NCBI GenBank assembly: GCA_965153455.1
Contig: OZ234493.1
Location: 17,598,213-17,662,212 of the forward strand
Length of the DNA: 64,000 bases
Origin: Sphagnum compactum
Taxonomy: Eukaryota; Bryophyta; Sphagnopsida; Sphagnales
Direction: 5' to 3'
Of this stretch, positions 40,580 through 51,100 are shown one piece after another. The notes below the pieces were generated by a model. That model made no database searches. It was not told the DNA's origin and worked only from the letters and a program-made list of their open reading frames with translations. Each line of letters starts with the position of its first letter. Position 1 is the stretch's first letter. Made by a program: the position numbers and the translations under genes.

Positions 40580-40985
40580 AAGTATGTAAGAATTGGAATC
40601 AGCTCCATAGCAAAGCTTTTGTGATCAGTAAAGCCTGTGTACCATCTCTTGTACAGAAGCCATAAGAGAATTGAAATCAGCTGCATGTAGCAAAAGCTTT
40701 TTTATCAGTAAGCTTCTCTACTATCTCTCTTACAATCATAAGGGAATTGGAATCAGCTGTATAGCAAAAGCTTTTTGGTCAGTAAACTTCTCTACCATCT
40801 CTCTTACACAGTCATAAGAGAGTGAAATCAACTGCATGATAAAAGCTTTTGATCAGTACAGCTTCTCTATCACCTCCCCAGTTGCCCTTACAATCATACG
40901 AGAATGGAATTAGCTGCAGAGCAAAAGCTTTTGATTGGTAAGCTTCCCTACCATTTCCCTTGCAATCATAAGAGAAAGCTGTCCT
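40580..40985. repeat. Minisatellite, about five copies of a unit of about 78 bp
   Basis: The unit reads roughly AATCATAAGAGAATTGG, AATCAGCTGCATAGC, AAAAGCTTTTTGATCAGTAA, GCTTCTCTACCATCTCTCTTAC. The AAAGCTTTT word recurs near 40611, 40691, 40765, 40841 and 40921, giving a period of 75-81 bp. Copies differ by substitutions and small gaps. No CRISPR-like spacer arrangement is present. Confidence 0.85.
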
Positions 40986-41659
40986 GTCTCCAGAAGTTTT
41001 TTGGGGTTGTTTGCTGTTCCTGAGATTATTTTTTATTTTTTGTTTCCTTTTGCTCTTCTACATGGAGTTGAAACTTACTCGATGTCTTATGCATCACATT
41101 TACAGGAAAGTGCATGTTCTAGCTCTTGAATTTTGGGGAGGGGGAGAAAGGGAGTCCACAGAGAAGAGATCAGGCAGAAGTGATGATACCTACAAAGGAT
41201 GTATGAAGTTCTTCTTTAAACTTCCTCCTTCGTTCAAGGAATTCCACAGTTCAATAGTTGCTGCAGGATGCGCCAGTTACTAATGAGAAGCATGGACTTC
41301 TTTTGGGGATAGATTTGTGGAGCAATACTTATAGAAAGATGCTAGCCATAAGATTATTCTCATCCCTGCTGATTCAAACAAATGAAAGACTCATGTGGAA
41401 TCAAAGTCATAGCAGGTTCCAACAGAAAACAATACAGGATTGGGTATAATTGGTTTTGAGGCTACATATAGAAAGGCATTACAGAAACACTTCTTGCTGT
41501 TCTGTAAGTGAACCTTCCAGAATTTAAAGTTCAGCTGGTTAATGCAGGGAAGGAAATATCACCACAATTCCAAGTAGGCAATGCCCTTACTTTGCTGTCA
41601 ACTGTGAACCAAAGCTCAATTGAATCCGACATCAGACAAACCTCAATTCAACAGACTGT

Positions 41660-41660
<1 letters not shown>

Positions 41661-41702
<42 letters not shown>
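41661..41702. repeat. (CT)n microsatellite
   Basis: A pure run of 21 CT dinucleotides, about 170 bp from the 3' end of the CYB5D1-like coding region. Confidence 0.95.
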
Positions 41703-41705
<3 letters not shown>

Positions 41706-41867
41706 GTAAAATCAGTATGTGGTTTCCAAAGAACAATCCAAGTTTTGAAGTTTCTATATTTCTCAGCACATTCATCATCCTCTTATAAAGTTCAGGTTTG
41801 AATCATGTCAAACCTGTAATTCTATGGGAAGAAAAGAAAAACTGCCTATTTATATGAGGAATCTGAT

Positions 41868-44237
41868 TCAAGCAACAGTGAGGTCATCAGTGTAATGAAC
41901 ATGGAGAACTGGTATTAAGAAATCGAGTTCCATGCCAGCCTCACCAAAGTCTTTGGACTCATTGATTACCCCATTATCACTCAGACACTGGGGCATATCC
42001 AAGAGAGAAAAAGCTTTGGACTTGAAATCCACAATCGCTTTCCATTCATAGCTCATCGCATGTGCATTGTTATCTGCATACCGGATCAAAATCTCAGAAA
42101 TGGATTCTTCACACGGCACCTGAAAAAATTATGCCAGATAAGAACAATTATGCTCTGAGTACAAAACAACATTTTAGCTGTTGTGTTACAACAGTGTAAC
42201 CGTGGAAAAAAATTCATGGTTCTGAGTTACCCAATGTTAGTCTCTTCTGTTTCTTGAGCACTAACATCCTGCAGTCATCTGCTCAAGAAATTCAGAACCC
42301 TTTCGGAGGTTGATTATAAACTTCAGGGATTGATTTGTGCTTCAGAGGTCTACCTTCAACATTCCAGGGTATAGACACAGATCAATCACAACAGCCAGCA
42401 TGACTATGAGTTCACATGTTGACTTTGTTTCCTAGAACCCATTACAGGAAAACTTCTAGGTGTCAAGAAATTTGAATTGCTGAATTCAGTGCATACCTCC
42501 ATGGTGTATGTATGGTCGAGGAGAACATTTTTTATGCGTATCAGGCGAGTTTGGTAGCTCAGCTGCCCAATTATGTAAGCAGGATCTTGCCACCATGGCT
42601 TCTCATAATCCATTGCATAATCTGTGCGAGGATCAAGCGGTGGAATATGTGTGAACCTTCCCTGTACACATCTGAGATCCCTGTCAAGTTTTTCCCCTTC
42701 CTAGGTCATGTAAAATGAACCCAGGATGGTTCATCAACATCTAGTACTACAAGAAGAAAAGAAGACTTCTCTCCTGTTCTGTTGTTTCGTTTGACAATGT
42801 TTTCTAGAAGGAGGGAACTCCAAAGGATTTTGAAACTGTAAAACATTCAGAGAAGAAACAGTGCTATGTTTTTCTGCTGTGATCCAGAAAGAGGGCATTA
42901 TCCTCTTTCTTAACATCAATACGCAAGGTCAATTTGGTAGAATGGGGGACAGGAGAATACTGAGGGAAGGAATTGCACCAGGGGAGTGTAGAAAGTGTTG
43001 ATCCGCATCACAGGATGAAAATACATAACAACTTGAAGCTCATCAGTTAGAAAGCTCCTTGGTTCAAACCAGTGGCTTACATCTTTCCCAGCATTCCTAA
43101 CAATCAGCTGTCCACACACACAAGTGCAGATCCTTTTAATTCTCAAAACTAATCTGCTTTCAATAACTTCAAAGATACACTGTGAACCACATTGCAGTGT
43201 AATTCCATCCTTTCTCATATCAAGCCTGTAAGGTGGCACTGTTGAGTAAAATCCCATTAGACACATTCAGTGTTAACCAGATTACAGTCTAGAAGTTGAA
43301 GCTGCTGCTGCAACAAGTCCCATGCTGAACCATACCACCATTTCTGGTCAGAAAGTCACAATGACTCTTGTCATCATCAGAAGCAATTTTGCAGCAATCG
43401 TGCTGGAATGGCTGCATTGCAGTATGAAAAAAAATTCTGCTTGCTGGAACACATTTAAGGTGTAACTTAAATTCTTTGTGTCAGTTTACAAAGTTTAGGG
43501 AAATGGATATGGATGCACTGGGGATTGTTCTTGAAAGATGTTGCAACCAACACTGCTTGCAAGAAGTGTGCTACAACAACAGGATCAAGAGTAAAATCTA
43601 TTTCCCAAAGAGGAACCCATGTACCCAACATCCCAAATCCACGACAATAGCAGAGGTCTCAGAGGAGGAAACATTTTTGGCATTGGGTTCTACCAGAAAG
43701 TAGAGAGTCATGAGAGCAGAAGAAGAGTTTTGTTTGTTTGTTTTCCGACCTCATTAAGGACTTCAGGATTTTTGGGGAGTAAGGAGGTCAAATCATATAC
43801 AATGCCCTGGATGGTTATCCAGCAATCAGCAATTGTGCAATGGGTTCCAACTTCTGCAGCTGTGTACCACCTGCAACACACAAAGAATGAATGGGATTAG
43901 CCCCTGATTGGATCAATCATACATACATACATACAATGGAGCAGCAGACAGATTGCAGCAGCAGCATCAGAGTATGTGCAAGGGCACAGTTGCAGAATCA
44001 TGCGACAGAGGAGAAACAACATGCACGAAATAGCAGCAATGGAAACATTTGGACGAGGCAAATCTTTTGTTCTTGTCCGGAGAATTGTTTGAGCAGCAAA
44101 AGAAGAGCATTACATATAAACACACATAGTTTGTAAGAATTTTTCAAGGAGGTGAAGGATTGGAATCACCCGCTTTGACGCCTTTTGGTACTCTTCGCAT
44201 TCCGGAGTTCCATGTATGGAACAACGGCCATCTCCAT
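41868..44237 (-). CDS. CYB5D1: CYB5D1-like cytochrome b5-domain protein, 244 aa (cilium-associated family)
   Basis: Five coding exons on the minus strand: 44237-44170, 43870-43750, 43107-42979, 42661-42497, 42119-41868 (735 nt with stop). The start ATG keeps phase with exon 2. Residues 24-90 form a divergent cytochrome b5 domain: YTAAEVGTHC, IVYDLTSLLP, then AGKDVSHWFEP. His33 and His75 are the likely heme ligands, and the usual HPGG is absent as in this family. C-terminally GRFTHIPPLDP, EKPWWQDPAY, SYQTRLIRIKN and the ending HYTDDLTVA match animal CYB5D1 motif by motif. Length is close to human CYB5D1 (about 228 aa). From memory of the literature, the family (FAP198 in Chlamydomonas) works in motile cilia. 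A gene like this would be expected only in plants with swimming sperm. The exon 2 donor (GAG|GTCGGA) is weak, so a small extra exon is possible there. Confidence 0.88.
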
Positions 44238-45117
44238 TGTGAAGTTTTTTTTTAATGAAGAAAAGCGATGGTTGAACAGAGAGACTGTGGCAAAGAATGG
44301 CCAAAGAGTGGCGGAAGAGTCTCGAGAATTCTTCAACAATCCGGCAAAGAAAAACGAACAAAAAGAAAGGGGAACAAAAAAGGCTCTCTAAGAGACAGTC
44401 ACTGCAGTAGTTGCGACAGAATGCGAAGTGCGGAAGCAAATGTTTGACGCATCAAAAGGTCATGGTCGTCTCAGTTAGTACAAAGATCCGTGGCAAGGAG
44501 ACAGAGAACGGGAGAACATTTTCTCGAAAATGTGCGTCATCGCAGAGCGGCGGTGGAGATGTTTAAACGCGGCCATGAATGAAAGAAAGCAGTAGAGACA
44601 GAGCTCAGCAGCAGCAACGCAGCAAGAGAAAAGCGCGGAAGTTATCCTACACCAGGCAACGGCGTCCAGAAGAACAAAATCGTGCCATTCTGATGCCGCT
44701 GATGATCTTGGGACATTCGCTCTCCATAACACTACTACTGTTGATCCAGGAAGCAAGTATCAGTGATCAAAAACAGCTGCTGCTGATGATCTTGACGTGC
44801 ATCTGTCCAAGAGTGTTGATTCAAGAAGAACGAAGCAGCAATCAAAGGCTTATGATGAGAATGCTCCAGTTTCCTCTTGTATTCATTCAAAACACAGAGC
44901 GATTTACACAATTGAACAATAGTGGAAGGCCTAGCAAGGACTTCTTCATAAAACAATCTACTACTAGCAAATCAAATCTGAATCTATGTGCCCACGATGT
45001 GTGGGGCATCTGTACTGAGCCACCCCCAATCTCATGAGCAAGATTGAGCAAGAGGAAAGGAGCCATCACATCCTGCAACATAGAACTTGCTAAATCTGAT
45101 CATGATGATACTAGAAT
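44238..45117. other. Spacer between the CYB5D1-like gene and the kinesin gene
   Basis: Both neighbours run on the minus strand. The spacer therefore holds the kinesin 3' untranslated region and the promoter and leader of the CYB5D1-like gene in under 0.9 kb. Open frames here are short and lack known motifs. No core promoter element could be fixed. Confidence 0.55.
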
Positions 45118-48100
45118 CTAGAAATTCTCTTTATCCGATGCTGGAGGAGAGCTCCTGAAGCCAGCAGAGGCTGGTGGATGCATTGGAAGCTTTAAGTTCA
45201 ATGGAGCATTGGGTTGTTGAGGTTTTTTCTCCCAGCTCATTGTCTGAATTGGAGGAGCTGATGGTCCCTTATTCTGGTGCTGCTGATTCAAGGGAGTGAG
45301 AACCGCACGCCTTGCAATGAAGCCTGATGATAAAGAGTTCAGATTATTATCCCCAGTGCTGAAAGGTCTTGCTTCAGCTGCCACTGCAGCGCTTGATTCG
45401 GTGTGTGGCTTCTTTCGCACCTGAACACAAAACCTCTGTTCGTTTCAATCTCTTTTGCTCAGCCCATGACTAATAACAGCAGCAAGGCGAAAGCTATGGC
45501 CTATGGGAAAAGGCTAAGATCCACACTCTCAAATCAGAGACAGACTCATCACAATAATCACCTCTTCATATGTGACTTTCGCTTGGAACTTGTTCAAGAA
45601 ACTCAATAAGTTGATCTGAGAAGCATATTGGAGTGAGTGACTGAGTGAATAAAGCAGGGAGAGGTACATAGTACATACCGGGAGCGTCAAAGCCTCTGGA
45701 CGAGACTGGAGAGTTGCTGATGGTGGTGGAGGATCTTCACAAGCATTGGATGTGTAGAGATCATTTCCAAGGCCTCTTGACATCTGCAACTTCTTGAACA
45801 GTCTACCAGTCTGCACTCAAAATTACAGTCTGAGATTTTCAGTACCCAAGGCATTGTAGTTTGTGATGGGCTGAAATTATCATCACAATGGATTGTTGGC
45901 TGTATCAGAAGTTGTACATCAAATCAAGACCTCAAGCAGAGCTTCCCAAAACATCTTCTCTGAACAATCACTAAATTATTTGTCACAATCACAACAAACA
46001 AGCGGGAATCAATGAATAGCACATGCCAGCATCTTAAGTTCCTGAACTGATTTTCCCACAGCAGGTGGTGCATCTGCCATTTGGGTTTCCTTGTTGGGCA
46101 TGGCTGATGTTGTTGGTGGTATCATAGTTGCTCCAAGTTTCTGTCCACTTAAGACCTCACCCTGCTCAGAAACCAGCTCCAGCTCAAACTTTGCTGTTTG
46201 TCCCTCCAGCTTATCCAAATTAGCCTGCAGGTCATTAAGGAGGCAGTGACAAAGGCAACACTTTGATCCTCAGTATTGAATACTACTACTCTAAGATGCA
46301 GTTGTTTGAGAGAGGATTAGTGGTGGTGCTCTTACAGTTTCTAAATTGCATGCTGTGATAATACCAATATGTATTGTTTCTGGCGTAATCAATCCTGCCA
46401 CAATGTGAAGTTTATCGGAAGTACAGTATTGAAAATGGCAAACTGATGCAAGCACAATGTATCAAGGTCCAGGATGGATATGTACAAGCATGAACAATGA
46501 GTACCTTAAGATCAATTATAGCTGCTTCCTTTGTCTTGAGGATCTCTTGAAGCTTTCTGATCTCTTCCCAGAGTGCCTGCAATCAAACAAAAAATTGTTA
46601 TCTGCCAGTCATTGAACTCATAAACTCAGTTGTTGAATAAAGTCAAAAGACTCAAGAGCCTTCAACCTCTGTGTTAACCCAAATGAACTATGTTCTCAAG
46701 GCAAGTTGGAGCTCATAAATCATAGATGGAGAATTGAGATCAAAGAAACAAGGTAACAAGCAATTCTCAATGCCCGTGTCAATTTAGTTCAGTTTCTAGG
46801 CATGGCCAAACCTTATTATTTTGCTCTGCTTTCCTCACTTGCAGCTGCAATGTCTCATTCTGGGAGATGACCTCAGCCACCTGCTTTTGTCTCTCCAATT
46901 CTTTCTCTGGTCTTGACTCATTCCTCTTCACCATTTGAAGCTCATCTTCACAATTTTGACATTGCCTTCTGCATACATGGGAGAGACAGATTGTGACACT
47001 ACATGGAGATGTGTCAGGACTGAATGTGCAAATTACAACGTATGAGTTTTCCACATACAAGTCCAGAAGGGTATACCTGAGATTCTCAACCTCCACATGG
47101 AGTTCCACAACTTCTAACCTAGATGCTGCAAGACTAGATTCTGCATTCTGTCGCTGTTCTTTGAGCTCTATTATGTCCACCTCTGCATCTTCCCAACGGC
47201 CCTGGAATACTTCCATTCGGTTGCGTACAGCATCCAATCCTACTTCAAGCTTTAAATTTTGAGTGAAGTAGTCATCATTTTCCTGCAGTCAAAGTTGAGC
47301 AAAATTTTAGGTCTATTGAAAGGTTTGTCACCCTTGAACAATACATGTTGAAACACGATCATGTGTTTTGGCAACAAAACTGTTTTAGGGCAAGGTCTGA
47401 GTTTTGTGAAATGTTTGATGTTAAGAAGGCCTACCTTTTCCAGAAGAGATCCTTTGTCTTGTGCTTGTTTGAGCTCCTTCGTACTGTCTTGCAGCTGCTT
47501 GTTGAGCTCCTCCATTCTAACATCAGAATGAAGAATCTTGAGGATTAGGTGTCAGAAAATGGTGAGGTTATGGAATAAAATGACAAGGTCATCTGATGCT
47601 TTTCAACCTGAGACCCATGCACAGCAAAGAGTGTGAAATGCTGAGAGGGGATACTCTCTTTTACCGTGAGTTCAACTCTGCAGTCTGCAGTCTCAAGGAC
47701 TTCCTTTCCAAGCTAACTTTGTCTAGTTGTGCTTGAAGCTCATCAACTTCCAAACCAAGTGTCTTGATATTCATTCCAGCATTATCAAGCTCTGATAAAA
47801 GTGTTTCCTTGACACCAATGGCACTGCGCAGCTGTAGCTGAAGCTTTTCCACCTGTGAAGGAACTGTAAAGTGAGAACACACTGATTGGATCCTTGTAGC
47901 TTGTGCCTCTGTGTGTCAATGTAGTGTCCCTCCACAACAAGAAAGATGTAACAGATACAGCAATTCTAGGTATTAAAAAACTTAAATGTGGAACAAGATT
48001 CATCGTGATCTCAAATGTTTCCTTGTCAGAAACTCTTAGTCAAGGTTCCATTGTGCACTTTATGTATAAATGCCACTGGTGAAGTTTGTAGCATACCTGA

Positions 48101-51100
48101 CTTTCTGCCAAGGAGGCTGCTTGCCCTTTATTTCTACAATCTGCTTCCAGTTTAAGAACATAGTCCTCAAGCTCTTGTTGCTTTTGCTCCTTCATGAAAA
48201 ACAAAAGAACAGTCAACAAGTCTGTCACAAAGCACAGATGCAGGGAATCCACAAACTAACTTAAGCACAGAGATAATAGTCAGGACATAAATGTCTGTCC
48301 TTACTCAGAATCAGGAAATTGGTACCAACCAGTGCAAAAACGTGTTCAGCACATGGAGCTCGAGCAATTTCAGCCATACTCTGCTCGAGCATCTCGTTCA
48401 GCTGCAGTACCTCCTCAGAAAGCTTCATTCTCGCATCATGTTCTCCTTTCAGTGTGGAGTTTGCATACACAATCTGCTCCTCCAGGTCTTTGCAATTTAC
48501 CTGGCTTCTCTCAAGTTTTTCTTTCTCAAAAGCAATTGCTTCCTCCAGCTTTCTCTGGCACTCTTGCTGGTCTTCAAGACTGGTGCTCAACTCCTTAACC
48601 TGCACCATGCACTGTTTTAGGACATTGCACATGCAAATTCTCTGCACAGCTGAAAATTCACAGCCAATAATAAAATCTGAACAGTATTTCAGGGAGGTGC
48701 AGGAATATACCTGTTGCTCAAGCAAAAGTGAGTTCTCAGTACTTTCTTGCAGTGCTTGCTTCAGCTTGCACATTTGTTCTTGGAAAGAATCTTCTGCTTT
48801 GAGAGCAGCCTCTTGCAGTTCCTTAAGCTGTTTGACAGTATCCATGTGAAAAAGTTATTCACAAGCATTTGTTGCATGAGATGAATGTGAATACCATCTG
48901 TTATGCAATCAACCTCCTAGTCAATTTGTTAGCAACAAAGAATATACTTGTTTCTCATTATGGCCAATTTTTATGGCACTATCCTGAAGTGTTTGCTCCA
49001 ATTTCACCACTTGCTCTTGTAGACAGTCTTTTGCAGTAACTACATCTTTGTAAGATTTCTGTAGCTGATACAAATCCAAGAACATGTCAACATTCTGCAA
49101 ACAAAGTCAGCTTTAAAAGCACTGTAATCAAAGATTCTCTAAAATTCTCTGCACAGCTGAAAATCCACAGCCAACAGAAAAACTGAACGCCACATATATT
49201 TTGGAACCGTGAAGGCATATACCTGTTGCTCAAGCAAAAGTGAGTTCTCAGCACTTTCTTGCAGTGCTTGATTCAGCTTGCACAGCTGTTCTTGGAAATA
49301 GTCTTCTGCTTTGACAGCAGCCTCTTCTAGTTCCTTGAGCTGTTTGACAGTGTACATGTGAACAAATTATTCACAAACAATCTTTGCATGAGATGAATGC
49401 AAGCACTCTAAAATTGACCCAATTGTTATGCAATCAACCTCATTATCACTTTGTTAGCAGTGAAGTACATACCTGTTTCTCATTATGGCTAATTATTATG
49501 GCACTATCCTGAAGTCCTTGGTCCAATTTCACCACTTGTTCTTGTAGACAGTCTTTTGCGGTAGTTGCATCTTTGTAAGATTTCTGGAGCTGATACAAAT
49601 TCAAGAACATGTCAACATCTCACTAAAACCAAAGTCACCTTCAAGAGCATTGTAACAGATTCCCTATGCATCAGAAATATGGAATGCATCTGGATAACCA
49701 ACCTGATCAAGCTGGTTGATAAGTTGTGTTATCTCCTGGTCAAGTCTTTGGCACTCTGCATCATGATTGCTTCTCAGTAGAGCCCATGCTGCCTTCTCAT
49801 CCTCAAACTCAAAAAATGCATCTGTAAGTTGCTGCATACATATACCAACAATCCAAATGTCAAGAATCTATGTGTCAACAGTCTCTGTGTCTTTTGCTCT
49901 TGAAAGAACAAGAGATCTCCGTGTCCATCACGAGTACAAACATAAGTCCACTGGATCAACCTCAGAATAAGATATCTGTGCAAAAGAAACTCCCTTTTGA
50001 TGATGTCACAAAAGGAAAGTCGGGCCCAAGGTTGGAGGGTAAAAGAAACCAGTCTATCAACACCAATCATTTTGAGCTAGAATTGTTTCTGTGATGATTC
50101 TCTAGCATAATATTGTTCTGAACCTTTAAGTTAGCATCTTCTCTTTATATTCACCTGGGTCAACTTGTCTTTCTCCAAAGCAAGGTCCTTTGCCAGTTTT
50201 TCAGCATCTTTGGATGCAGTTCCACAATCCTGCAGCTTCAGTACCTGGATCAAGGAGTAAAGCGTTATCAAGAGCACACCATGTGACATGATGTAGCAAC
50301 AATTCTCCACATACAAGAAGAATAATGAACCCCTCTTGCTACATCTGCAACAAGAACACATCTGCCCATAAAAATCATTTACCACCTAGAAATTAGGCTT
50401 TTGTTCATGCATTGGCTCTTTTAGAATTTAGAATTATGTTATCCTTCATAAGCCACTGACATGAAAGATATGATGATTTTAGCAGGTGATTAAATTAAAT
50501 ACCAGTGACAAATGTTCTGCTTGCAGAGCTTCTAATTCAGCAGCAGTAACCCTCTGCTGCTCCAAAGCCACTTCTAACTCTTTGGCAACCTTCTCCATGC
50601 CATCAGCTGCAGATTCTTTCTCTTGACCCAGGACAGTAATTGCCATCTCTGCCTCAGCAAGTTTCTCCTTGACGGCCGTCAAGTCACATTCCATCTCAGA
50701 CATTGCAAATTCAAGTTTTGCATATGTGTCCTGCCAAACAAAGCATGCCCAAATTAGATTCAATGGGAAGCTAATAAGAGAGCCAGAACACAACCATGGC
50801 AGAGAGAGTCAATTCTCATTAAGTGGAGGACCACACAACCAGGTTAAACTCCATGATGGACTGGAGAAACAACCAAGCCTTGTCTAGGTGTTCGCACCTG
50901 TGAAAGCTGCAGGTCAAAAGAAGTCTTCTCAAGTTCAATAGTTTTCATCTGCAAGGCATGTTCTGCAGTTGACAACTGGGCCTTAGTTTTGTTGAGACCA
51001 GTTGCTATAGATTCCCGCCGTTTGTCAACAATAGATTCACGCTTATTGAGCAATGCCGTACTCTGTCGCAGCTGCTTCAATTCCCGATCTATGTTCACTT

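Noticed and set aside
40580-40985. CRISPR array
   Set aside because: Whole units repeat, without a constant repeat and unique spacers, and the host is eukaryotic. It is a minisatellite.
42916-43266. 116-codon minus-strand frame as a whole protein
   Set aside because: Only its middle part (43107-42979) matches the CYB5D1 family. Both flanks are intron sequence bounded by consensus splice sites.
44579-45037. 152-codon plus-strand frame between the CYB5D1-like and kinesin genes
   Set aside because: No recognisable motif and no splice continuity. It overlaps the expected kinesin 3' untranslated region.
48291-48849. Plus-strand Ser/Cys-rich frames up to 176 codons
   Set aside because: Antisense shadows of the Glu/Lys-rich kinesin coiled-coil exons; the minus strand has the splice-linked conserved product.
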